Assembly (NCBI GenBank): GCA_938022935.1
Contig: CALIHL010000024.1
Coordinates: 1 to 39,080, forward strand
From: an uncultured Saprospiraceae bacterium
GTDB taxonomy: Bacteria > Bacteroidota > Bacteroidia > Chitinophagales > Saprospiraceae
Direction: 5' to 3'
Length of the DNA: 39,080 bases
Shown here: positions 8,252 through 15,694 of the stretch, piece by piece
Numbering within the stretch: position 1 is the first letter of the stretch
Layout: every line of letters begins with the position of its first letter
Position numbers and translations under genes: made by a program
The notes under the pieces: generated by a model
The model's input: only the letters and a program-made list of their open reading frames with translations
Told to the model about the DNA's origin: nothing
The model's database searches: none

Positions 8252-9054
8252 GTAAGATCTTTACAGATACAGATCTACCTAACATAATCGACCTTCAGGG
8301 TATCGGCCAGTCATACGATGGCGGTGAAAACTGGATCATGAAAGATCTCGAGTTTTTAGTAGAGGACAAGCCAGATCAAGGACAGTTTGTAGTGATCTTA
8401 GGGATGAGTGGCAGTGGAAAGTCTACACTGTTGAGATATATAGCAGGACTTCAAGATCCCACAGAAGGAACCATCCTTATCAATAATAAGAAAGTAGGAG
8501 AGGGCGATCGCGTGAGTATGGTCTTTCAGCAATATTCTTCATTGCCATGGATGACTGTCTTGGACAATGTCTCGCTGGCGCTTAGATATAAAGGTGTTCC
8601 TGCTTCAGAAAGAGAAGATCAGGCCAGAGAGATCATAGAGTTAGTAGGACTCGCAGGTCATGAAAACAAATTTGCCCAGTATCCTAACCTTTCAGGAGGC
8701 CAGTTGCAAAGAATCGCTATCGCAAGAAGCATCATTGCTAATCCAAGGATCCTGTTGATGGATGAACCGTTTGGGGCATTGGATATCAGAACAAGGCTCA
8801 ATATGCAGGACTTGTTGACGAGTATCTGGCGCAAGTTTCACTCAACGATCATCTTTGTTACCCATGATATAGCCGAGGCGGTTTATCTCGCAGATGATAT
8901 CTATATCCTGAAGTCAAGTCCATCGAGATTTGTAAGACATATAGACATTGATTTGCCGTTGGTTCGATCTAAGGAGACCAAGCGACTGCCACATTACACC
9001 GAACTCGTACATAAAGTGGAGGACGCTATGATGGAGGTGTCGGAGATGGGTTAG
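8248..9054 (+). CDS. ABC transporter ATP-binding protein, nitrate/taurine (SsuB/TauB) type
   Basis: The 268-residue cytoplasmic ATPase has a complete set of motifs: Walker A at 52-60 (GMSGSGKST), a Q-loop near 94 (MVFQQYSSLPWMTVLDNV), the signature LSGGQ at 148-152, Walker B with catalytic Glu at 170-173 (LMDEPFG), the D-loop ALDI, and the switch His206 (FVTHD). The QQYSSLPWMTVLDNV segment is characteristic of nitrate/sulfonate/taurine importers. Translation is coupled to the permease by the four-base overlap. It is the last gene of the run; a 90-base gap without an obvious terminator follows before the HupE-like gene. Confidence 0.93.
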   Translation: MSKIFTDTDLPNIIDLQGIGQSYDGGENWIMKDLEFLVEDKPDQGQFVVILGMSGSGKSTLLRYIAGLQDPTEGTILINNKKVGEGDRVSMVFQQYSSLPWMTVLDNVSLALRYKGVPASEREDQAREIIELVGLAGHENKFAQYPNLSGGQLQRIAIARSIIANPRILLMDEPFGALDIRTRLNMQDLLTSIWRKFHSTIIFVTHDIAEAVYLADDIYILKSSPSRFVRHIDIDLPLVRSKETKRLPHYTELVHKVEDAMMEVSEMG

Positions 9055-9144
9055 AGTAAGTCTCAAGGTTATGGTGGCGGACACTTGTCTCAATTAGTAG
9101 TAGGCAAGCTGGCATCCTATGTACATTGTTCGCAATTTTGAATC

Positions 9145-9705
9145 ATGAGAGTTTTATTGGTGATCTTATTTATGGGTCTGGCCCAAATGCTTTATGGCCA
9201 TGGATCGCATGGATCGGGAGTTATGGCAGGTGTGACGCATCCGATATTGGGAATAGATCATCTCTTAGCCATCTTTGCAATGGCTCTTTATGCTAAGATC
9301 AAATATCCTGAAGGCGCATGGCCCGTTGCTTTTTCCTTTGTAGCAGCAATGGTTGTAGGCGGACTATTGGGTATCAACGGAAGCCCATTGCCGTTAGAAG
9401 AGACCGTTATAAAAGGGTCAGTGATTGTTTATGGCTTGCTTCTGGTTTCTGGTATAAAAATACCTGTGAAGGCATATGCTTTGATCGGAGTTGTGATTGG
9501 CTTATTCCATGGTCATGCTCACGGTGTGGAGATGCCTGACTCCACTGAGCCTTACAAGTATATCCCTGGGTTTGCAGTTGGAGCGATCATTATCTCTGCC
9601 TTTGGAGAATTTGTCGGAAGACATATGGCCGCTGACGAGGTAGTAAGAGCTCGAGTGATTGGTGGACTTATAGTCTTGGGAGGGATCTGGCAGTTTGTAA
9701 GATAA
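9145..9705 (+). CDS. HupE/UreJ-family membrane protein
   Basis: The 186-residue protein starts with a signal-like helix (MRVLLVILFMGLAQMLYG) followed by a His/Gly stretch. The hallmark HPILGIDHLLAIFAMALYA follows, with six or so further hydrophobic helices and a second His cluster, GLFHGHAHGVEMP. HupE/UreJ proteins are secondary metal permeases, with nickel shown for some, and usually lie beside hydrogenase or urease genes. None is present here, so the cargo in this organism is open. The His-rich motifs fit metal binding. The gene follows the ABC locus on the same strand with a 90-base gap and converges on the PycTM-like gene, whose end is 24 bases away. Confidence 0.85.
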   Translation: MRVLLVILFMGLAQMLYGHGSHGSGVMAGVTHPILGIDHLLAIFAMALYAKIKYPEGAWPVAFSFVAAMVVGGLLGINGSPLPLEETVIKGSVIVYGLLLVSGIKIPVKAYALIGVVIGLFHGHAHGVEMPDSTEPYKYIPGFAVGAIIISAFGEFVGRHMAADEVVRARVIGGLIVLGGIWQFVR

Positions 9706-9729
9706 AATACGCCATGAGATCTTATCGAT

Positions 9730-10314
9730 CTAAGCTGCTGGAATAACGATAAACAGGATCAAAGCCAGTGTCATTGACAAGAAAAATCCAATCATAAATA
9801 TATTGAACGCTATCCTGATCAATTCCATCTTTCGCCCTAATCTTGATCCAATATAGTGTAGATCATCAGTGAGGTGGTCCTTTACGGACGAACTTTCGAG
9901 TACGGCTTTATTCACATATTCTTTGTACTCTTCTTTATTCATCTTATAGAAGTTACCAAAGAAGAAAGGGCTGACATTGTCGCCTTTTTTCATAGCCTTT
10001 GAGTTGGCAAAGAACTTTCCTGGCTTTAGGACAAGGACTGAGAGATATATCGTGATGAATCCAGAACCGACAAGTATTGATAAAGGTATAGTGAGGTGAT
10101 AATGCCTGATTACCTCAGTGTACGGTATCAATAAAGGCACTAAAAAAGTGAGCATCAAGGCATTGATTCCTAAGAGAACATTGGCCTTGTTATCAGCTAT
10201 GTTGGTGAGCTCGATATTGTTTCGCATTGTTGTGCGGATGATGTTGAGCACATCCTTTGGTAACTTTTTACTTTTCTTTTTTGTTTTTTCTTCCTTTTTG
10301 TCTGACTCTTCCAT
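9730..10314 (-). CDS. PycTM-type (DUF5706-like) membrane protein, Pycsar effector-like, stand-alone
   Basis: The 194-residue protein has a Lys/Glu-rich cytoplasmic start (1-20). The signature RTTMRNNIELTNIADNKAN at about 27-45 runs into a first helix (VLLGINALMLTFLVPLLI). A second helix lies near 76-96, followed by a cytoplasmic segment with FFFGNFYKMNKEEY, and a last helix lies at about 170-192. Sequence and layout match the transmembrane effector domain PycTM of Pycsar anti-phage systems and its wider Bacteroidota relatives. In true Pycsar loci a uridylate or cytidylate cyclase (PycC) lies next door; none is seen here, nor an HD domain, so a defence role is uncertain. Its neighbours are HupE (convergent) and the glycan flippase (divergent, 184-base gap). 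Confidence 0.8.
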   Translation of the reverse strand: MEESDKKEEKTKKKSKKLPKDVLNIIRTTMRNNIELTNIADNKANVLLGINALMLTFLVPLLIPYTEVIRHYHLTIPLSILVGSGFITIYLSVLVLKPGKFFANSKAMKKGDNVSPFFFGNFYKMNKEEYKEYVNKAVLESSSVKDHLTDDLHYIGSRLGRKMELIRIAFNIFMIGFFLSMTLALILFIVIPAA

Positions 10315-10456
10315 ATGCTCGATTTGTAGATGACGATGTGGGTATATAGTTAAGCTTACGAGCAGTGCAAAGATATGGCAAAGTACTTTAGCAGTTTCCT
10401 GTCAGCTAGCTAAACATATAATTGCCGGATCAAATTAACAAGATCAGTAATATGTA

Positions 10457-10464
10457 TATATTTG
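10457..10464 (+). promoter_or_regulatory. Candidate Bacteroidota -7 box TATATTTG
   Basis: This matches TAnnTTTG exactly and lies 35 bases before the TTG start of the flippase gene in the divergent gap. I find no convincing TTTG/TTG -33 element at the usual distance, so the call is tentative. Confidence 0.35.
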
Positions 10465-10498
10465 TAGGTCAGAGATAAGTGACTCAAACATAGATATT

Positions 10499-12334
10499 TT
10501 GATCAAGTACTTAGCTAATAATCCAATCAGTAATGCCATTCGTGAGGTAAGGGGAGTGTTAGACCCTGATCAGAAGAAACGGGCTGGGATCATGATCATT
10601 CTGTTGATTATCAATGCCATTTTTGATTTTGCTGGATTGGCGGCAATTGGAGCGCTGATTATTAGTGCATTAGATCAGGATATTTTTAGCGGTGTGGCTT
10701 ATGTACCTAAAGAAGATGTCGGCAGTGCAGCGATTTTCTTTAATTCTAATCTAAGGAAGTTGTACGATTGGAGTGGGGCTGGAGATGAGATTGCATTTCT
10801 GTTTTACCTGTCAATTGTAATTTTTATAGCGTTCATTGTTAAGAATGCAATTAGTTTATATATCGGTTACGTTCAGTCAAGATTTGCTTATAACGTCTCT
10901 CTCAGATTGAATAAAAAAATGTTCAAGTACTATTATGACCAAGGTTATTTATTTGTAAAAGACTCAACTGCCGGCAAGAAGGTCTATACAATTGTAGACG
11001 TACCCATGAGATTTGCTTCACATTATATGAACACGCTACTTCAGGTGGGGACAGAGATTGTAATTATGACAATTATTGGGATCTCACTATTACTCATTAA
11101 TCCTTTGGCTGTTTTGCTAATTGGTATGGCGATCATACCAACCTTCTTGCTCATTTATAATTATAGTAAGAATCGAGCGAAGGAAATAGGTATGCGAAGA
11201 AATGAACTTTCGCCCATTAACTACGGAAGGGTGATTGAAGCCATGAATGGTTTTGTAGATGTAAAGTTGGGGAATATCGAAAATCAGATGTTAGAAAAGT
11301 ATGAGTTGACTCAACGTAAACTCAACCGTGTGGATACTATTTTCTTTGGTATCTATCATAAGCTCAATCAGCGCACCAATGATATTATCTTTGGGATGGG
11401 CATCTTGGTGATTTTTGGTTATGCCTACTTTATAGGGATGAGTAAAAAAGAGGTCTTATCTCTTCTCGGATTATTTGCTATTGCAGCTTATAAGTTTCTA
11501 CCTGGTATCAATCGACTGATGGCTTCTTTGCTAACCATGAAGAATTCTGCTTTTGTTTTTAAAGAACTGAAGAAGATAAAAAACGTTGAGCTATCTCGCT
11601 TCAACGAAGCTGAAGCAATGAGTTTCTCTGATGCTCTCGTTATCGAAGACATATCATACAAGTATCCTGTAGGAACCGAAAATGTTTTAAACAGTATAAG
11701 CCTGACGATTAAGAAAGGAACTACGGTTGGATTTATAGGATCATCTGGATCAGGCAAGACTACTCTTTTGAAAATATTTCTAAGGCTGCTCAAAGAGCAA
11801 ACTGGCACAATTAGTATTGATGGCAATGTCGTTAATGAAAACAACGAGAGCGGTTATCAAAAGATCATTGGTTATGTTGAGCAAGAGATTTTTATTCTAA
11901 ACGATACTATATTCAACAACGTTGCTTTTGGGGTTGAGCATCCCCAAAAAGAGGATGTTGAGCAAAGTTTAAAGGATGCACAACTCTGGGAATTTGTTAG
12001 TAACCACCCTGATGGTTTAGATATGCTACTTGGAGAAAATGGAGTTAACTTATCAGGAGGACAGAAGCAGAGAATTGGTATCGCAAGGGCTTTATATAAG
12101 AACTCTGAGATATTGATGTTTGACGAGGCTACAAGTGCGCTTGATAGTGATACAGAAAAAGCGGTTGTGGAAAGCATCAATCACTTATCTAAGATAGGAA
12201 AGACTGTGATTATTGTTGCGCATAGGCTGACTACCTTGGAGAAGTGTGACCATATTTATGAGTTGGATGGAGGCGAAGTTGTGGCAGAGCATGATTATGA
12301 TCAGTTGATAAAAGACTTGGTCTTACAACATTAA
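10499..12334 (+). CDS. ABC transporter, PglK/MsbA-like flippase of the glycan cluster
   Basis: The 611-residue protein has a six-helix exporter domain (residues about 30-350) fused to an ATPase domain. Walker A is at 414-422 (GSSGSGKTT), the signature LSGGQ at 518-522, Walker B with catalytic Glu543 (ILMFDEATSALDS), and the switch His575 (IIVAHRL). Overall form resembles PglK and related lipid-linked oligosaccharide flippases, and the downstream glycosyltransferase genes support that substrate class. The start is TTG at 10499; no ATG, GTG or other usual start lies upstream in frame, and the next Met (residue 32) would cut into the first helix. It likely works as a homodimer at the inner membrane. 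It heads the run of genes that continues to 15694. Confidence 0.9.
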   Translation: MIKYLANNPISNAIREVRGVLDPDQKKRAGIMIILLIINAIFDFAGLAAIGALIISALDQDIFSGVAYVPKEDVGSAAIFFNSNLRKLYDWSGAGDEIAFLFYLSIVIFIAFIVKNAISLYIGYVQSRFAYNVSLRLNKKMFKYYYDQGYLFVKDSTAGKKVYTIVDVPMRFASHYMNTLLQVGTEIVIMTIIGISLLLINPLAVLLIGMAIIPTFLLIYNYSKNRAKEIGMRRNELSPINYGRVIEAMNGFVDVKLGNIENQMLEKYELTQRKLNRVDTIFFGIYHKLNQRTNDIIFGMGILVIFGYAYFIGMSKKEVLSLLGLFAIAAYKFLPGINRLMASLLTMKNSAFVFKELKKIKNVELSRFNEAEAMSFSDALVIEDISYKYPVGTENVLNSISLTIKKGTTVGFIGSSGSGKTTLLKIFLRLLKEQTGTISIDGNVVNENNESGYQKIIGYVEQEIFILNDTIFNNVAFGVEHPQKEDVEQSLKDAQLWEFVSNHPDGLDMLLGENGVNLSGGQKQRIGIARALYKNSEILMFDEATSALDSDTEKAVVESINHLSKIGKTVIIVAHRLTTLEKCDHIYELDGGEVVAEHDYDQLIKDLVLQH

Positions 12335-12375
12335 GTTAGTATTCATTTATTCTATAAAGAGAGGCATGCTTGATC

Positions 12376-13230
12376 ATGAGAGAAAATAGTTCTCAACGAA
12401 AGCTTAATATTATCGTACTTTATTTTGTGCCGGTAGGTACCATCAAGTATACAAAATGGGTGGACGGTTTCACAAGTGCTATGTCTGTTATAGAAGAAAA
12501 ACATAATGTTCTTTGGGTGAATTTGTCTGATACAGACTTGTTTAAATTAGAAATTAAATTTGAGAATTTTGATGTCTTGTTTGTTAAATCAAATTGGGGG
12601 GCTAGGGTAGATAGATACGTTCGGAAACACCAAAAAAAGATGCCTATACATAAGGCACTATTAATATCTGGAAGTAAAATGCCGGATAAAGAAGGTTTGG
12701 AGTTATATGACCTTCTATACTATGAAACAACTTGGTATGAGAAGTTTATCGCTCAACATAAAAATGCTATACATGCTTTTGGAATCAATGCAGATATTAT
12801 GCAACCGATTAAGACAGATAAGACAATAGATTGGTTAACTGTCGGTCAGTTTAAGCCATACAAAAGAATGCATAAGATTATTGAGAAGAAAGGTAATAGA
12901 GTTGCAATTGGAGAGCTCCCTGAGAGATGGAAGTTTTGGTCTAAAGAAAATAGAGTTTATAATCGTTTGGTAAGAGCTGGTGTTACTATTATCGGGTTTT
13001 TAGATTATGCAGAACTGTCAGAGCACTACTCAAAGAGTAAAAATCTATTAATAGCAGCGACCATAGATGGAGGAGGAGAAAGGGCCGTTCTCGAAGCGCG
13101 ATCTTGTGGTGTTCGAAATATAGAAATAATGAAAGATAACCCGAAGTTGCAATCTATTGTCGATGGTCCTGTCTACGATCATTATTACTATGCGGCTCAA
13201 TTGGTAAAAGGAGTCAATACACTAATATGA
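12376..13230 (+). CDS. Glycosyltransferase, GT4-like fold
   Basis: The 284-residue protein has a Rossmann-like start (KLNIIVLYFVPVGTIKYTKW) and a second domain carrying WLTVGQFKPYKRMHKII, TIIGFLDYAELSEHYSKSKN and the nucleotide-sugar-binding stretch IDGGGERAVLEARSCGV, in which the Glu-x7-Glu-like pattern of GT4 enzymes is visible. It is shorter than usual GT4 enzymes (about 350-400), so the acceptor domain is reduced. ATG at 12376 is preferred; an in-frame TTG at 12370 lies closer to the purine-rich GAGAGG at 12359-12364 and cannot be excluded. The end overlaps the next gene by four bases. Sugar and acceptor are unknown. Confidence 0.75.
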   Translation: MRENSSQRKLNIIVLYFVPVGTIKYTKWVDGFTSAMSVIEEKHNVLWVNLSDTDLFKLEIKFENFDVLFVKSNWGARVDRYVRKHQKKMPIHKALLISGSKMPDKEGLELYDLLYYETTWYEKFIAQHKNAIHAFGINADIMQPIKTDKTIDWLTVGQFKPYKRMHKIIEKKGNRVAIGELPERWKFWSKENRVYNRLVRAGVTIIGFLDYAELSEHYSKSKNLLIAATIDGGGERAVLEARSCGVRNIEIMKDNPKLQSIVDGPVYDHYYYAAQLVKGVNTLI

Positions 13231-14012
13231 GCAATGTCAATTTGTATTGGTGGAGACCGCCTAATCTTATAAAGAGGATTCTCAAAAAGAGATACCGTCA
13301 TATGAAGAGTAATTTTGGTGACGAGCTGTCTCGATTTATTGTAGAAAAGGTGATTGGAGAAAAGGTTGTAAGGGCTAAGCAAGAACAACGAGAAAAACTT
13401 TTGGCATTGGGGTCAATAATGCACTTTGCGAAAGAAGGAGATACTATATGGGGTACAGGCATAAATGGAAAAATGATCGACCGACAAACGCCGAATGTCA
13501 AAGTACTATGTGTAAGAGGCCCTTTGACAAGAGACATTTTGCTTAAGCAAGGTCGCTCTTGTCCCGAAATCTATGGTGATCCCGGTTTATTGATGAGCCG
13601 GTATTATAAAATAACTCCTACGGAGAAAAGACCTTTTGGTATAGTGCCTCACTTTTCAGAGTTGGGGCATCCTGCTTTGGATGATTATAAAAGCGAAGTG
13701 ATTAACCCTTGCGATGACTATGTAAAAGTTGTTCAAGAAATTGTCAATTGCGAATTAATTATTTCTAGCTCCCTTCATGGAATAGTCATTGCTGAGTCTT
13801 ATGGAATCCCGGCAGTACTTCTAAGAATAACGGAAAATGAACCAATTTTCAAGTATTCAGATTATTACAAAGGATCTGGAAGAGAAGCTTACCCTTTTGC
13901 AAATACCATAGAATTAGCTTTAAGTACGATTCCTATTAACTTGCCTGACTTATCGAAGATGACAATAGATGAAGAACTGAGAAAGTGGGTTAATCGAAAC
14001 AAGAATCGATGA
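13227..14012 (+). CDS. Polysaccharide pyruvyl transferase family protein
   Basis: The 261-residue protein has the features of the CsaB/WcaK-type family (PF04230): WWRPPNLIKR, the SNFGDELSRFIVEKV segment, GSIMHFAKEGDTIWGTGING, the VRGPLTRDIL motif, EIYGDPGLL, and the phosphoenolpyruvate-site motif ISSSLHGIVIAESYGIPAV with its conserved His. Such enzymes add pyruvate ketals from PEP to sugar residues of surface polymers in the cytoplasm before export. It overlaps the glycosyltransferase gene and the acetyltransferase gene by four bases each, so all three are translationally coupled. This suggests that the exported glycan is acidic through pyruvylation, which is inference from the family. Confidence 0.88.
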   Translation: MSNVNLYWWRPPNLIKRILKKRYRHMKSNFGDELSRFIVEKVIGEKVVRAKQEQREKLLALGSIMHFAKEGDTIWGTGINGKMIDRQTPNVKVLCVRGPLTRDILLKQGRSCPEIYGDPGLLMSRYYKITPTEKRPFGIVPHFSELGHPALDDYKSEVINPCDDYVKVVQEIVNCELIISSSLHGIVIAESYGIPAVLLRITENEPIFKYSDYYKGSGREAYPFANTIELALSTIPINLPDLSKMTIDEELRKWVNRNKNR

Positions 14013-14596
14013 AGCGGATTTTAATAAAATTCTTAAAGGGCCCTAACAGAATAAAAAATTCCAAGAGGGTCTCAGTTGGAAAGGATAGCTTTCATAATGG
14101 AGGATTGGATATAAGAGGTAAAGTTCATGTTACTATAGGTAGTCATTGTGCTTTTGGGAAAAACATTGCTATAATATCAGAAAACCATGATCTTCGATAC
14201 TTGTCGATGCAAGGTTATTTTTATAAAAAGTACTTCAATATTGGACATCCTGGTGATGATGTTTTTCCAAATCCTCATAAGTCAAAAGGCCCAATAGAAA
14301 TAGGGAGTGATGTGTGGATTGGAGATAAAGTCATCATTCTTTCAGGTGTTAAAATCGGTGATGGTGCGATAGTTGCTGCAGGGAGTATTGTGACAAAAGA
14401 GATTCCTTCATATGGTATTGCAGTAGGAACTCCCGCCAAGGTTATTAAGTATCGCTATGAACCAGAGATTGTAGAATATTTAAAGAACTTAGAATGGTGG
14501 AATTGGTCTGAACAAAGAATAGTCGAAAATAAAGCACTATTCATAAGTGATCTATCAAATATGACACTTGATTCTATTAAAAGTATCGTTGTATAG
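14009..14596 (+). CDS. Hexapeptide-repeat acetyltransferase of the glycan cluster
   Basis: The 195-residue protein forms a left-handed beta-helix. Hexapeptide turns run through DIRGKVHVTIGSHCAFGKNI and GPIEIGSDVWIGDKVIILSG up to VKIGDGAIVAAGSIVTKEIP, ending in the usual YGIAVGTPAKVIKYRY cap. A loop between the two repeat blocks (about residues 55-95) contains the His of SENHDLRY, the likely catalytic base of the CatB/NodL-like group. These enzymes O- or N-acetylate sugars using acetyl-CoA. The start overlaps the pyruvyl transferase stop by four bases, and the next glycosyltransferase begins three bases after its stop. It is probably a decorating enzyme for the same glycan. Confidence 0.88.
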   Translation: MKRILIKFLKGPNRIKNSKRVSVGKDSFHNGGLDIRGKVHVTIGSHCAFGKNIAIISENHDLRYLSMQGYFYKKYFNIGHPGDDVFPNPHKSKGPIEIGSDVWIGDKVIILSGVKIGDGAIVAAGSIVTKEIPSYGIAVGTPAKVIKYRYEPEIVEYLKNLEWWNWSEQRIVENKALFISDLSNMTLDSIKSIVV

Positions 14597-14599
14597 ATT

Positions 14600-15694
14600 A
14601 TGAGAGTGCTTTTAGTTGCAGAGAATACTGAAAGAAATACTTTTATTCTTAACCTCGTTGAGACTCTATCGCTAATTACCAAGGTTAACTGCAGTGAGGA
14701 TGCTTTTTGGGAACCTTCGGATAAATATGATATTGTTTTTTTGCAATGGCCCGAACGACTGTCTAATAGAGTAGGACGGAAGTCATTTCCTCCAACTAAG
14801 CGTCGACTAAAGAAAATATCGAGCACTCTTGATAAGTGGAAGCAACTCGGTGTAAAAATAATTATAACAAGACACAATACGCGGCCACATCATTACTCCA
14901 ATCAATATGAGCAATTGTATTATTCAATTTATAAAAGAGTCGATGGTGTTGTTCATATGGCAGATTACAGCGTCGGAGAATTTAAAACGATGTATGAAGA
15001 CGTTGATCTTGTACATACTGTGATTCCTCATAATGGTTATTGGAATGTTCTTAATGCTATCTCAAAGGAAAAGGCGCGTGAAAAATTGAATATTGACTTA
15101 AATGCTAAAGTGATTTTGGCTTTTGGGAGTCTGCGAATAAAGAATGAGGAAACTATGCTTCTTAAGGCATTTGAAGAGCTTCCTATTCGGAATAAAAGAT
15201 TGCTACTTCCACGAGGGTATTTCAACAATGAGAATGCACTATATAGACTAATGGATGTTCTAAGAATTCCCATTTATAACTGGATGAAAAATAGGAAGAC
15301 GAGCAAACTTCTGAAGAATGATGTTGAATGGAGTCAAGAATTTGTCAATGAAAATGATATTCAACTTTATTTTAATGCGGCAGATGTGCTTGTGATACCA
15401 AGAATAAACACTCTTAATTCAGGGAATTTATATTTGGGTTTGACTTTTGGTAAGGTTATATGTGGCCCGCAAACAGGAAACATTGGAGCGGTCTTAAAGG
15501 AAACGGGTAATCCAATATTTGATCCTCAAATAATAGGATCAATTACGTCGGCCCTGTCAGATAGTTTGATACTTTCGAAAACTGATCTCGGAGCTCAAAA
15601 TTATAAGTATGCGATGGATAACCTTAATAATGAGAAACTCTCAAAAGGTTATGCCAACTTTTTCGGTAAGATTTTAGGGAACCACGAAGCTTGA
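14600..15694 (+). CDS. Glycosyltransferase, GT4-like
   Basis: The 364-residue protein begins with MRVLLVAENTERNTFILNLV and carries FLQWPERL, an acceptor-side IITRHNTRPHHYSNQYEQLY, and the donor-domain stretches VILAFGSLRIKNEETMLLKA and YFNAADVLVIPRINTLNSGN. The last stretch takes the place of the GT4 Glu-rich loop. It resembles GT4 enzymes annotated near Bacteroidota capsule genes, but the donor sugar cannot be told. It lies three bases after the acetyltransferase stop. Its last 46 bases overlap the 3' end of the yfhO-like gene on the other strand, a tail-to-tail overlap. Confidence 0.75.
   Translation: MRVLLVAENTERNTFILNLVETLSLITKVNCSEDAFWEPSDKYDIVFLQWPERLSNRVGRKSFPPTKRRLKKISSTLDKWKQLGVKIIITRHNTRPHHYSNQYEQLYYSIYKRVDGVVHMADYSVGEFKTMYEDVDLVHTVIPHNGYWNVLNAISKEKAREKLNIDLNAKVILAFGSLRIKNEETMLLKAFEELPIRNKRLLLPRGYFNNENALYRLMDVLRIPIYNWMKNRKTSKLLKNDVEWSQEFVNENDIQLYFNAADVLVIPRINTLNSGNLYLGLTFGKVICGPQTGNIGAVLKETGNPIFDPQIIGSITSALSDSLILSKTDLGAQNYKYAMDNLNNEKLSKGYANFFGKILGNHEA

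Noticed and set aside
9730..10314. A complete Pycsar defence system
   Set aside because: Only the effector-like gene is present; no cyclase was found on either side.
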